Source: Guadua angustifolia
Lineage: Eukaryota > Streptophyta > Magnoliopsida > Poales > Poaceae
Assembly: GCA_036346375.1 (NCBI GenBank)
Contig: CM070511.1
Coordinates: 3,658,001 to 3,722,000, forward strand
Length of the DNA stretch: 64,000 nt
Reading direction: 5' to 3'
In this document: positions 1 through 12,054 of the stretch, piece after piece
How the letters are laid out: each line of letters begins with the position of its first letter
Numbering within the stretch: position 1 is the first letter of the stretch
Translations under genes and position numbers: made by a program
The notes under the pieces: generated by a model
Seen by the model: the letters and a program-made list of their open reading frames with translations, nothing else
Told to the model about the DNA's origin: nothing
Databases searched by the model: none

Positions 1-864
1 TCTGGCGCTCCGGACCATCCCGCCGCTTGGTCTTTTTTCGACACGAAATTTGGACATCCTCGGCCCCTTCCCACAGGCGACCTGGGGGAAGAAGTTTTTG
101 TTCATCGCCATCGATACCTTCACCAAATGGATCGAAGCCGAACCCATCTCGACCATCATGGCTCATGCGGCGGTCAAGTTCTTCCGCCTGTTCGTGGTCA
201 CCAGGTATGGGGTTCCATGCAGAATCATTACTGACAATGGAACTCAATTTACGATGGTGTTCGAGAATCTTGTGAAGACATCGGCACCAAGGTATGCTAT
301 GCCTCGGTGGCCTGTGAGTAATGGAAGCGATGGAGCAGCGCCAATGACGATCGTTCAAAGCGTCAAAAGCGAGTGTCGGATGAGCTCGAGCGACACGGCC
401 AGGACACAGGTGGGCGAACTTCCCGTCTTATGGTCTATTCGTACCCGCGATCGTCGAGCAACAGGGGTCCACACCCTTCCGGCTCGTGTTGATGCCGAAG
501 CCGTCCCGCCTCTGAGGTGATCTTGGGCTCTCCAGAGTCGACAGTCGATCGATCGACTTGAGCAAGCGGTCTCTTGACCTTACTGGCGGAAGAAGTAAGA
601 TGCCGTGCCTTTTATTGTGCGATACTGCAAGCTCTTCACAGACATGCGTCTCGATCGGTACGACCTAGGGAGCTCCTTTTTGGGGACATAGCCCTGAGAC
701 GGATTCAGGCTCCGTCCAACACCAACAAGTTATCTCCACGGTGGGAGGGCCCCTATAGAGTTGTTTCAACAGATCGCACGGGGGCTTACCGGCTAGCGAT
801 GCCTGATGGCAGAGAGCTCTCTAGCTCATGGAATATTGACCAGCTTTGCAAATTCTATGCGTAA
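1..864 (+). pseudogene. Tat-lineage Ty3/gypsy integrase, 3' end (element A)
   Basis: This is the end of a retrotransposon polyprotein. It would insert element cDNA into nuclear DNA. The rve-type integrase core is readable at about 50-290, with the motif FTKWIEAEP and the second catalytic Asp in IITDNGTQF. The reading frame then breaks between about 290 and 570. It recovers at 574-864 as the C-terminal tail (RWEGPYRV, then WNIDQLCKFYA and a stop). The tail is nearly identical to that of element B at 53483-53956, so A and B belong to one family. Compared with B, the segment carrying the catalytic Glu is scrambled, so this copy is non-functional. The 5' part of the element lies outside the window. 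Confidence 0.88.
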
Positions 865-1462
865 CCCTTTTACCTCAAATTTCAATAAAGCTCTTGTTCA
901 ATTGTCATTCTTTGTCTTTGCGCACCTTTTTTTTCTATGTTTTGTGTTGACTCGAGCTCAACTCTCTTTGAGTCCGACCTACGGATGAGCACGCTGGCTC
1001 TCAGCCCAGGTGTCGGGGGCTTATCCTTCACCCCCAGTGGTCGAGTTACGTGTAAGTCGAACCTCTTCGCATCAATACTCCCCCTGCGTCAGGGTTCGAA
1101 CTAAGCCCGTGACCGGGACCAACGAGCAGCGCGCAAATCATTGTCATGACTCAAACCTTACTCTAGGTCTTAAGTTTTTTTCGTGCAACCATGTTATGCT
1201 CCCTGTGGGCCTCTTTCGATCTTGCAGGTCTTGGTCTTTGCAGGATTTCTAACTTGCGCCCAAGGCCGGCGTTGCTCGACCTTGAGCCCAACGGGGGTTG
1301 GACGAGATATACCACGACCAGAAAAGGCTAAGTGCACGATTGGGAAAAATTTCTTGGTCGATAAATGATAAAGCAAACTAAGACATCAAGCTGTTCTAAC
1401 TGAAATACAATTGTTCCATTGAACCGTTTTCTTACAAAAATCTTGCAGGAAATCTATCCTAT
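865..1462. other. Non-coding spacer between integrase and antisense gene (element A)
   Basis: About 600 bp lie between the integrase stop and the convergent end of the antisense accessory gene. The stretch is related to 53957-54576 of element B: both contain the words CACCCCCAGTGGTCGAG and CCAACGGGGG. No open frame is shared between the copies. The two genes converge here, so the spacer presumably holds both 3' UTRs. Confidence 0.7.
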
Positions 1463-4289
1463 CTACAAGTCAGCCATCTCACGCGCGAGCTTCTCCTACT
1501 CGAGTTCGGCTACCTTGGCCCTCAGGGTTGAGAGCTCGCCCTGGAGTCGGATGGCTTCAGTTGAGGCTTCGGCGACGCGGCGGCGTTCCTCTTGAAGTTG
1601 GGCCATGGCGCTCTTGGCCGCCTTGCTTGTCTGACCCAGCTTCTCCTCAAGCTCTTTCAGCTTGGCCTCGAGCTCGGGGAAGGCCTTCGGTGAGGCGGCT
1701 GCATGGTCCGCGGCAGTCTTGTTTTGTTCCTCAGCTTTGGCTTGCTCAGCTTCAAGCGCCTTGGCCGACCTTGTGCGCTCGTCCTCGACGGCTTTGTACG
1801 CATGGTCCCGCTCCGAGGTGATGGCCCGCTCTAGCTCGGCCTTATGAGTAGCCACGAGCGTATTCACCACCTTGCAGAGGCCGATGATCTCCTGGGAGTC
1901 TGTTGCCGCCTTTTGCACGGCCTCCTCCCGCTCGGCTTGCAGGTCCTCCACGAGCTTGGAGCGCGCCGCCAATGCGCCCTCCAACACATCGAGCAAGGCT
2001 CTCAGCGCGTCGGAGTGCGTTTGAAGGCCTTGCAGCCCTTGGGAGACGAAGTTGATGGCCTGCGGGGGTCAAAGGATCAGCACGGTATACGCCGGAGGAG
2101 CGATAGCGAAGAAGGAAAACGGTAAAACTCGAGCTAAAGGTTCAAGGAAAACTCATGTACCCGGGCGAGACGGCCCTCGAAGGCCGCACGGGAGTAAGTG
2201 GCGGAACTGCTGCCCGATGCTCCTTGGGCGGCGTCACCCACTGCTACCGCTGGGTCTTCAGGGGTGAGTTCTTTGGGCGCTCCGTCGTGGGCGGCCGCGT
2301 CTCGAGCATCCTCCTCGAGGGGGCTTGACTCGCCCTCACACCCTGTCCAGGTAGCGGCTTCGTCCCCCGCAGCTGGAGGGTCTCTGGCCTCCTCCTCTGC
2401 AGTGTTCTTGGCCTAGCCCGCGGCTCGGGCCTCCGCGTCCTCCGCGGCAGGAAGGTCTGCAGGTTCGGCGGCTAGGGGTGCCACGACCGCCACGGTCGGG
2501 GCGTCCTCGGCGGTCGTGGCGAGGGCACCTCCGGCGCCATCTCCTTCGGTGGCCTCGGGCGGGTCAACGTCGTCTTCGGCGTCTACTTCGCCAGTGCCAT
2601 AGTCCTCGTTGGTCGCGGGGAGGAGCTCTTCTTCGTCCGGGTCATCGAGCCCTTGGTCGAACTTGCCGGCCGAGGCCTGGCTCTGGGGGCTTGACGGAAT
2701 GCACCCCCAGCCCGAAGGTCGGCGGGGCGCTAGCACATAATCGCCCTCCTCCTCCTCATCAGACCCGGACTCGCCCTGGACAATTGTCATTGTCAATACA
2801 GGCAGGCGTTGAGCTTGGGTGCTCAAGGTCAGCGGTTAAGAGCCACTACTAAGCTAAAAAGTTGCAAGGAGGGCTAAGCAATTGAAGGGTATGAAACCTA
2901 CCTGGGTCGGAAGTCTCCGTTTCGCAGGAGGCTGGCGAAGACCTTGCCCTCTCGAGGTCGAGGGGGCGCTCCTCTTCCGGGTCCCCCCTGGTCTGGGACC
3001 TTAAAGCCCACGGTGGCTCTAAGTTCCCCGCGACAGAAGTCCCGGGGCCCCCTTCTTGGGACCTTTGGGCCGCTTGAGGGCTCGAAGACCTGGCGGCGGC
3101 TGCCGCGCTCACCTGCTGCAAAGAAAGACATTTCAGAAGTTAAAGAAGTGCGAGCATAAGCCCGGGGGCTCGACCATGGGAGTCCTTACCGTTGCTTGGT
3201 CGGCCCATTCAGAGTGGGGCTTCTTAGCCCCACGGTCGTCTGCCTTGCCCGGGGGCGGCTTCTTCTTCCCCTTCTTGCTCTTGCCCCCGCCGGGCAAAGG
3301 GAGCAACCTCTTGGCCGTGTCAAGCAGCTCTTGGTGGTCCTGCGAAGCACGACGAATGATCAGGGAAAGGCGTCGATGGAGTACAAACTGAAGAACGGCT
3401 TGGGAGTGCCTACCTCGGCCTTCCGGCGCAGTACATTTTTCGGGACAGGGGGATTGAGAGTATAGTCGTGCACCCCTTTCCCGAACATCTCGTTCATCCT
3501 AGCGGCGACCCAGGACTCCTTCGGCACAGCAAGGAAGCGGACTGTCAAGAGGACCCGAAAAGCGAATGTGAACAAGTCTCAAGGGCAAGAGGATGCACCA
3601 GACGTACCCTCGCGAGTCATGTCGTCGCGCCCCGTGATCTCGTAGAACGGGTGTTCCCTCTTCCGAAGGGGGAAAACCCAGCTCTGCAGGAAATCACAGG
3701 CGATCGCCTGCCCAGTATGGCCGCGTGTGGTGCAGATATGTATGATGGCGAAGGCTTCTTCGTCGACCTCCAGGTCGTCTGACTCTGGGGTTCCGTCGAA
3801 CGACAGCGCCCCGGTCTGGCCCTTCCTCAGATAGAACCACCGCTCGGTCCACGGACCGAGGGAGTCCCGAGACTGGATTTTGGGGAAGGCCCATGGGATT
3901 CCCATCCGTAGCTGGAAGTAGAGGCATCCGACCACGGGATCTTTCCCAGAGCGGAATAGAGAGAAGAATCGAAAGAAGAGCGAGGGGGTGGGAAGGATTC
4001 CAAGGAACCCCTCTCACAGGTGTGAGAAGATAGAAAGGAGGAGAATGGAGTTGGGCACCAGATTGATGAGCTCTATCTCACAGTGGGCAAGGACAGCCGC
4101 CATGAAGTCGCTCTCCGGTGTCCGCAGGCTGAAGAGCGTGTATTGCTCGGTGTAGACGAGCTCGTCGCCCCTGGGATGCGGTTCGGTCTCGCCGTCAGGC
4201 AACCACCACATCGCCGGGTCAAGCAGCCCCAGGCTCTCGAGCTCCTTCATCCTCACCTGTGACATGGGGCTTCTTCCGAGCTTTGCCAT
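1463..4289 (-). pseudogene. Antisense accessory gene (aORF, PF04195-like plus coiled coil), element A
   Basis: This gene is antisense to the element's gag-pol, between integrase and 3' LTR. It starts with ATG at 4289 (MAKLGRSPMSQVRMKELESL). By alignment with B a six-exon model fits: 4289-3608, ~3536-3424, 3339-3190, ~3121-2903, 2775-~2161 and 2059-1463. Exon 1 carries the 'putative gypsy type transposon' signature (ELINLVPNSILLLSIFSHL, then GCLYFQLR). Exon 3 is a Lys-rich tract, exon 5 is acidic, and exon 6 is a heptad-rich coiled coil (AELERAITSERDHAYKAVED) ending in EMADL. Function is unknown; homologues are known mainly from grass Tat-type elements. Breaks: TGC to TGA after FSHL, CAG to TAG before EKLAREMADL, and the intron 1 acceptor reads TG instead of AG. 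The gene is probably dead in this copy. Confidence 0.75.
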
Positions 4290-4404
4290 GGCAGCCGCTT
4301 TCAAGCTTGGTCGATGAAGGGGGAGTTGCACGGTCGAAAGGCTAGGGGTCAAGGAGCGCAAGGGAGTCAGGGGATCTTTTCTAGAAGGCTGCAGAAGGCT
4401 TGGG

Positions 4405-4410
4405 CTTATA
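4405..4410 (-). promoter_or_regulatory. Candidate TATA box for element A antisense gene
   Basis: The reverse strand reads CCTATAAGCCC here, about 118 bp upstream of the antisense ATG at 4289. Equivalent boxes lie about 105 bp upstream in element B and about 105 bp upstream in element C. That repeated spacing is the reason for calling it. Confidence 0.45.
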
Positions 4411-4832
4411 GGCTCGGGTCATGGCCAGTTTTTAGACTAAGGCACCTCAAAAGTTGTGCCAAAGACGATTTGATAGGCGCAATTAAGGCTCGGGCGGCGG
4501 TTCCAAGGCGTTGCAGGCGCACCCACTAATCCGATCAGATTCGTACCGGCATCATAAAGCCCGAGGGGCGCCAGGTGTCTTGGGGCCAAAGTCTTTCCTA
4601 GTGATCTCCGCTCGACCTCGACCGAAGGTTTGAAAAGTCCAGAAGTCTGTTCTCAGTGGCTACAGGCTCGAGGCCGATCAAGGTGTCCTCCTCGACCTAG
4701 AGCCTGGGGGGCTAGCTGACGAGTACTAGGAAATCTCTGACAAGTCAACGCACGGTCAGCAGGGCTCCCTAGCTCGGGGCGATGCAGCAAGAGGCCTCGA
4801 CCAAGACCAGAACAATGCTGGTACCCGCACGA

Positions 4833-7800
4833 TGTAACACCCCAATTTTTGCTTTTCTTGCATTTAAATGGTATTTTGAATTTTTGGGGAATTTCTGGAA
4901 TTTATTTGGATTTATTTGGATTTATTTGGATTTATTTGAATTAAACCATTTAACAAATTAATTAAATAATAGAAAAGTTAAGATAAAATTTTGCTGAAAA
5001 TATTTTACTTGAGTCACAAATGTCTTAAAATATTTTTGGGAATTTTTCGAATTTTTCTAGTATTTTAAAGTCCCAAATGAATTATTTTATTTTAGGAATT
5101 ATTTTTAATCGAAAAAGAATTTAAAACTCAATGAATAGTATTGGGCGAATCTTTGTGCGGCCCATCTCGCCGAAACCCTAATCCCGCCAACCGTGTGATC
5201 TCAATCCGACGGTTGCCGATCGTCCGCGTTGCGCGCGTGTGCGAGCCGTTGGATCACGACACGTGGACGGCTGGGATTGCTTCGTCTTCGCCGAGTCCGG
5301 ATCGGACTGCGCCGCCGCGCCGCCACCGAGTCCGTTAGGGTTCCGCGAAAAACTCGGACGTCGAGGCCGTATTTAAGGAGCTGACCCCGCCGCCGTTTCT
5401 CTCTTTACGTGCACACCCTTTTGCCCTAGTTTTCTGTGCTCGAGCCGCCGCCAATCGTCGCGAGTCCCTCGCCGAAGTTCGTGGAGTCACCGCCGCGGTT
5501 TTTCTTCGTTTTCGACACCGGTGAAGCCGCTCCGCCGTCTTGAAGGCCTTCCTCGAGTTCCTCAAGAGGAGACGCACCCGAGGGGGTAACCCATTCGGCC
5601 GGAACCGCGCCGGCGCCCTTGGCATCGTCGTCTTCCTCGGCTCCGTCAAGCGGCGCCCAAGCTTTCCTCGCCGTCGTCCGACCTCCGTCGACCGTCCGAT
5701 CTCCAACCGCGACCGGATTCCGCCCGTCGCCCTTGCGATAAACTTCATCTTCCAACCTCATCCGTTAGATCTAGATTCAACGGCTCGGATCGCACCGCAC
5801 CATAGCCAATCACGCCACGACGCGTGCTGCACCGAACCGCCTTGTGCGCCGCGTGTCGGCCGGCGCGCGGACCCACTGTCGGCGCCTGCGCACGGTTCAC
5901 CGAGTCGGCAAAGACCGGGGCCCACTCGTCGGCCGACGCGCCTTTGTGCGCGTGGCGTCTGCCAGCGTCATCGCGGCGTCACGATGGGTCCCACTGCCGA
6001 TGTGAGGACCGAAGTCGTCTTGGCGTCCGCGATGACGTCATCTTGGCGTCATCACGGAGCCGGTCGGGGCTGGCGTCGGCAAAACCACGTGTCACTCTCG
6101 ATGGCGACCGTGTCACAGATGACGCAATAATTGATTTTACTGAAAAGAAAATATTTATTTAATTCGGTATATTGATTTTAAATATATTTTGAAACTTCAA
6201 ATGCTTATAACTTTTGCGTTTTAACTCCGATTTGAGTGATTCCAATTTCTATAAATTTGTAAAATTGTGATCTTTCTGTTTATGAATTTTAATTGAATTT
6301 TTGAGCACTGTTTGCCCACTGTTTATTTATTTTATTGTTTGTGTTTACGTTGCGTAGGCGTTGAAGTGCGAAGGTTTCGAGGAGAGGTTCGACCGAGAGC
6401 AAGCTCGGGCCGAGAATCAGTACTTTTTGAAGGCAAGTTGTGTTTGATCATGTTGAACCTATTAGAGAAAATTACTTTGATTTAAACTATTGCATGCTAA
6501 TTTGATAGAAATGACTCTGGATAAATTTTGGGATTAGTTAAATGCCTAGTTGCTGTATGCCACCTTGTCGTATATAATTGTAGGCCATGAATCCTTTGTC
6601 ACCCTAGGTTGTGGATTAATAGTTGGACATTAATAATTTGCCAACATGGGTTGAGTAGACCGAAGTAGTATGCTTAGCCCTGCCACGTGGACATATCATG
6701 ATTTTGGAATACCAAAGTAAATATTGACTTAATGAGATATGGAACATGATTTGTGAATGAGACATGTGTTATTGAGTTGATGATGTACGTGGTGCAATGG
6801 TAAAGAACCGGGTGGGAAAATGATTTAGACTAGGGCAAATGGCAAGATTGTTTACGGTGGGCCAAGAGTGGCAAGCTGGCGGTCGTATTGGTTTTTATTG
6901 GTTTTGGATAATTGAGATCACACTTGGTTAGTCTTGCCTCGGTCAACTAAGGACTTAACCTTGCGAGCATTTGAACTGAGTCTCTCATACTGCCACAAGC
7001 TCCGTAATGGGGCGGGCTTAGGCTGAGTAAACCGGAAATCTATTCTTTGGTACTTGTCGTGGTGGTGTGAGGCAGGAGAAGCGGAATGAGAACTCACATG
7101 GCGCAAGAGGGGGCCCAGGTGTGGTAACCAGTCCCTCCAGTGTTGAAACCTTAGCGAGCGTCTTGGGTTTAGATGGAACTTTGGAAAGGCTTCGTTCACG
7201 GTTATTTGCCTTGGTGGTATTTGATGTATCTTGTGGGTAAAGTGTATAACCTCTGCGAGTGTACAACCTATTGAATAGCCGTGCTCACGGTATTGAGCAT
7301 CGCTCGGTGATTCTGATCAAGGGTTAGATTTTTATGAAAATGAATTGTTGATGGAAAAATGCTTGGGTTGGTAATGATGAACTTGACTTAGGATGGAAAA
7401 ATGATTTATGATTGAAATGTTTGTGAAAGTTATTATTCCTACTCTTGTTTTTTGCTTTGCAATCTATTCTTGTTTATCTTGAATCTTTGTCAGCTCATGA
7501 ACCATAGCCTATCCTTTGTACTAAGCCATGCATGTAGAATATTAGATTTGCATTACATGCATGACTTCTTTGAGTGCTCAAAGTACTCACCCACAACAAC
7601 ACAACTTCGGTTGAAGAAGAAGCAACTCCTACTCGGGAGGAGGAGTATCGAGGAGCCGACAAACTAGGGAGCGAGCCCGATCGGTTACTGTGGCAAATTG
7701 GTTGGCGCCACGAGTTTATTTTATTTCCTCTGCATTTGAATATTTTTATAAGTCTTAAGCCTGCGAGGCGTATCTTGTAACTTGACCATAAGGTCAATCA

Positions 7801-7946
7801 AATAGGTTGAGTATTTAATTAAAGTACTTATTATTTCGTTGGATATGTCTGTGATATGTACCGATGTTGAAACTGTGTGCACTAGCGTGATCCTGGACTA
7901 GTGCTGAAACACAGAGGGTCCGGATTTGCAAATTCGGGACCCGACA
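4833..7946 (+). repeat. Solo LTR of a Tekay/Del-like chromovirus (LTR1)
   Basis: This is a 3114-bp unit starting TGTAACACCCC and ending GGGACCCGACA. It is flanked by the exact 5-bp duplication CACGA (4828-4832 and 7947-7951), so it is a true insertion and not a fragment. There is no internal retrotransposon coding sequence, which fits a solo LTR left by LTR-LTR recombination. Its layout matches LTR2 (32833-35836): AT-rich start, G+C-rich promoter and leader zone (about 5120-6120), and a conserved palindromic block at 7230-7290. The Tekay/Del assignment is inferred from LTR length and similarity of layout to the LTR of element D. Confidence 0.88.
5370..5377 (+). promoter_or_regulatory. Candidate LTR1 promoter TATA box
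   Basis: TATTTAAG lies at the head of the G+C-rich zone, about 540 bp into the LTR. The same octamer is at 33333-33340 in LTR2, about 500 bp into that LTR. The conserved position supports a core promoter role for element transcription. Confidence 0.5.
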
Positions 7947-8341
7947 CACGACCTCAAGCTCGGGCGGTTAGGGATTCCGTTCCCGCTCGACCTCGACATT
8001 GGCTCGAGGGAGTGCGCTTACTCGGCGGTTACCAAGGCCCGGGTAGTGGCGTCAAGGCAAACGTGGGCGGTATTTCCGGGGCAGTTACAACCCACCTTTA
8101 ATGCGCACGAAGCCACCACCCCGGGAATCTCTCCCGTTCGTTACAGGCAACATCAGCGAGGATATAAGGCCTCTCAAGGCATATGTACAGGACATCAACG
8201 CACTAGCCATAGGGTAGTAGACACAAACAGAGCGTTCAAGCTCAAGCTGTAATCTGCTCTTGGTACTCACAGTTAGTGAATTCCTCCGCCTCCGGAGAAG
8301 ACTGGACATAGAGCTATTACCCTCGTGGGGGCTCGAGCTAG

Positions 8342-8347
8342 TATAAT
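8342..8347 (+). promoter_or_regulatory. Candidate TATA box of element A LTR
   Basis: TATAAT follows GGGGGCTCGAGCTAG. The homologous position in the element B LTRs reads TATAAAG (31771-31777) and TATAAAC (58547-58553), also after a GGGGCTCGA word. Confidence 0.45.
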
Positions 8348-8480
8348 CTGCTGTCCCCTGCTCGCTGATGCCACACACCGACCTACGACCGCACCATTGT
8401 TGAGCGAAGCGCCTCTTGGCTCCCTCATTCACACTAACCCCCTCTTCACTTCTGCGGTCAAGCGATCCCGATCGTCGACA

Positions 8481-8879
8481 CTTGGCTTTTTCGACATATT
8501 CTAAATCAAAAATTTGTTTAATTAGGTTAGGGCTTTTAAAATACTAGAAAAAATCTGAGAAAAATTTCAAAAATACTTTGAGACATTTTGAGCTCAAATA
8601 AAATATTTTTACCAAACTTTATATTAATTTTATCTATTACTAATTAGCTTTCACAAAAGGTGGATATACTTAATTTAAAATAAATTCAAATAAATTCCAA
8701 AAAATCCAATAAATTTAAAAATCACAAAATGCACAAATAACAATAAAATGATAGTGTATTACCACATTATAATCTTTTATCAACTCCAACTATCTCTTTT
8801 GTCTTATGTTAAGATCCAACTGAGTAAATGTACTTTAAACTTTTGTGGTTTTGGTATATCGCACTTCAGCTAATGACTC
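8481..8879. other. AT-rich DNA between element A and the copia remnant
   Basis: About 400 bp of AT-rich sequence with no coding signature. It either predates both flanking elements or is a decayed piece of the truncated copia element. Nothing more specific is visible. Confidence 0.5.
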
Positions 8880-8924
8880 TGTTCCTGTCTCTTCTGTTTA
8901 AGAGGTAGAAGCCACTTCTGTCAC

Positions 8925-10590
8925 TTGACCTCCCCGTCAAATTTAGAAAATTCATCCTCCTGATCAGATTATTGGTGATCTATTTGAGCGGGTCACTCAC
9001 TCAAAATCAGGTTTGTTCAGTTTTTGCCTTCACTCAGCCTTTGTTGCCTCTTTTGAGTCGAAGGATATTTCTCATACATTATCCGATGATTTATGCATTA
9101 ATGCTATGCATGACGAACTTGAGAATTTAGAGAGGAACAAGGTGTGGCAGTTTGTTGAGCCCCCATCTAGTCATAATGTCATTGGGACCAAGTGGGTATT
9201 CAAAAACAAATAAAGTGAGGACAGGGTTATCATTAGAAATAAATCTAGGCTAGTTGCACAGAGCTTCACTCAGGTTAAGGGTCTTGACTTTGAGGAGACC
9301 TTTGCCCCTGTAGCAAGACTAGAGGCTATCTGGATCCTGCTTACATTTTCGGCATCCAAGGGTTTCAAGCTTTATTAAATGGATGTCAAGAGTATATTCC
9401 TCAATAGGGTATATTGAGGAAAAAGTTCATGTTAAGCAATCTCTAGGATTCAAGAACCTCAAATACCCAAACCATGTCTTCAAGCTTTTCAAAGCTCTGT
9501 ATGGACTTAAGTAGGCCCCAAGAGCATGGTATGATAGGCTTAAATCCTATCTTCTCAGTCATAGTTTCAAAATAGGTATAGTAGACAAGACTTTGTTCAT
9601 CAAACACTAGGATTCTCACTTTCTCCTTGTCTATATTTATGTGGATGATGTTATCTTTGATGGCTCTTCTCATTCTCTTATGTATCAGTTTTCTAAGGTG
9701 ATGAGCACAGAGTTTGAGATGAGTATGATGGGCGAGTTGAGCTACTTTCTTGGCTTAAATCAAGCAGACTCGGGAGGGAACTTTCCTGCACCAAGGTAAT
9801 TACACTCGAAACCTCCTAAGACGCTTCAATATGTCTGATAGGAAGTTGGTGATGACTCCTATGGCCAACACTATTGTCCTCAAACATGATGAGGATGGTG
9901 AGCCTACTGATCAAAAGGAGTTCAGAAGTATAATCGGCTCTCTCTTGTATCTCACTACCTTGAGGCCAGACATACACTTTGCCGTGTGTATGTGCGCTCG
10001 ATTTTAGACTTCTCCTCGTGTCTCTCACCACCAGGCAGTGAAGCGCATTTTCAGGTACCTTCTTGCTACCCCATTGATTATGGTATTTGGTACTCTTCCT
10101 CTTCTTGTCTATCCCTTAAAGCCTTTTTCGATGCAGACTTTGCTGACTATAGGATAGATAGGAAGAGCACTTCTGGCACTTACCAATTCATCGGCACTTC
10201 TCTTGTCTCTTGGTCTTCTAGGAAGCATTCTGGGGTTGCACACTCCACCGCTGGGGCCGAGTATGTTGTTGCAGCTAGTTGTTGTAGTCAGGTGCTGTAG
10301 ATGAGATCGACCATGCGGGACTTTGGGTTAGCAATAGAGAGTGTTCCACTTTTTTGTGACAACACTTCTTTTATTTGCAATGCTAGGAACCAAGCGCAGA
10401 ATTCTCGGACCAAGCATATTGATGTTAGATATCACTTCCTTAGAGACCATATGGAGAAGGGGGATATCGCGCTTTAGTTTGTAGAGAGTGACCTCCAGAT
10501 AGCCAATGTCTTCACCAAACCTTTGGATAGCTCTAGGTTTGTTGCCTTGAGGAGTGAGCTTGGAGTTGTGTGCCCTTACGAGTTGTTGTG
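8925..10590 (+). pseudogene. Ty1/copia reverse transcriptase-RNase H remnant
   Basis: Remnant of the copia pol gene that copies element RNA into cDNA. In changing frames one reads the RT start (VIGTKWVFKNK, then FEETFAPVARLEAI), the motif MSMMGELSYFLGL near 9718, and RNase H (LVSWSSRKHSG, AEYVVAASCCSQ at 10200-10300; HIDVRYHFLRDHMEKGDI near 10420; IANVFTKPLDSSRF near 10500). It ends with a stop at 10588-10590. Many in-frame stops and frameshifts are present, so it cannot encode an enzyme. Confidence 0.85.
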
Positions 10591-12054
10591 AGGGAGAACT
10601 GGTTTGTATATTATGTATTATATATTTTCTTTCAGCATTTTCCTTATTTTACATTTTCTGGGTGTTATTGGACTAAATTCTAGAGTTATAAGTTCACTTC
10701 ACTTAGACTTCTAGCATGCTTAGTGGGAGTTTGTGAATATGCTTCATGCATTGCATATACATTTTATTTTCCATTTTATGTGTTGTGTTTATTATGCAAA
10801 TGATATATTCTTCATGCTATACACCATGCTACGACATATGAAGAATAGCACTAACCTAGATATGTTTAAGTTCATTTATCTTGCTAAGCTTGTTTAAAAA
10901 AATTGAAAAATGTGCTTTATAAAAAAATTTGATGAAACATATTCTTGCTAAGTTTCTTCTCTCTAGAGGTATTTGCCTTGATTTGTGAAATTTTGGAATT
11001 CTTTACAGTCCCTATAGCAACTTGGGTGAAACTAGTTTAATCCATGCTTAAGTCCTTCATTTGCTCATATTTGCTAAAACGGAAAAAAAAATTTGACTCT
11101 TTCTGTCCGCATTAGACTCAACACCTCGCATTCACAAGACAGCTTCCCATTGCACTTGGGATGAACTTGGAGTGTGTCGTGTATGACCGAGACCATCTTC
11201 TTAGGAGTCCTTGAGATGGTTGAATATGGCTTGAGTCAACTACACTTGAAAAATGCAAATAAAAAAACATAAGTAGGTAAAGAACGCAAATTATATCAAA
11301 TATTCGCACCCTGCTACGTCTATTAAGTTCTTCAAGAAAATTTGAATTAAATGAAAAATGAGCTCGAAGGACCTTATGTGCACTTCTAGATTCTCCAAAG
11401 TGTTGAGTAGGTTGAACTATAGGCCTTCCAATTAATCCTTTGAATGGCTTTGCTTCTAGTTTTGAAACTAATTCTAAATGCTACACTTGTTAAATCTTAC
11501 TAAAAATAACTTTTTCAAAAAGAGGCTTGCTAGCAATACTTGTTATTTGCACTTGGACATGTCTTAGTTTAGTCTAATTTCAAATTGACTAGCTTGGTGT
11601 CATATCTTGTCTTTATAGTCACTTGGATAATTTTCAAAGCTCTTCTAGGATGCATTTCATGCATACATATTCAAAAAGAGGGAAAAATGTCTTCTTGATG
11701 CCTATATTGCCAAAAGGGGGAGAAAATATTAAGAAAAAGACATCATTAAGAGGAAGAAATGTAAATGCAACTTTGGTCTTATGATCTTGGTAAAACAAAA
11801 ACTTTGCTAACTTTTATGGATCATAAGCATATTTGAAATATTTGAACTTATTGCTATTGAATTTTAGAGCATTTGTGGAAACTTGCTTTTTCTTGAGTTT
11901 AGCTCTAAAATTATTTTCACCAACTTGGTCATGATCTTACTTTCTCTTTTTGAACCAAGATTGGTTTTGCATTCAAATTGCTTTCTTCTTCTCTTCTTCA
12001 AACTCAAATTTATGCCTTTTACGTTGTTTGTCAATATACGCATCAAGGAGGAGA
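10591..12054 (+). other. Non-coding 3' region of the copia element with purine tract
   Basis: About 1.46 kb of AT-rich sequence lie between the RNase H stop and the LTR. It holds an AAAAGGGGGAGAAAA tract near 11713 and the terminal candidate polypurine tract AAGGAGGAGAT (12044-12054) next to the LTR. No convincing env-like frame is visible in this copy, although some SIRE elements carry one. Confidence 0.6.

Larger units (their letters stand above)
4717..8480 (+). repeat. 3' LTR of Tat element A, split by a solo LTR
   Basis: The LTR starts with TGACGAG directly after the purine tract GGGGGGCTAGC and ends with CCCGATCGTCGACA at 8480. Without the nested solo LTR (4833-7946) and one copy of its 5-bp duplication it is about 645 bp, close to the 653-bp LTRs of element B. 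It shares with them the words CTCGGCGGTTACCAAG and CCCGATCGTCGACA. A TATA-like box is at 8342-8347. The partner LTR lies outside the window. Confidence 0.82.

Noticed and set aside
5540..6130. 196-codon ORF in LTR1
   Set aside because: Same zone as above; the peptide is Arg/Pro-rich without a domain and does not match the frames in LTR2.
10591..12054. Possible env-like gene of the SIRE-type element
   Set aside because: Only short AT-rich frames on both strands; no signal peptide or transmembrane pattern could be followed.
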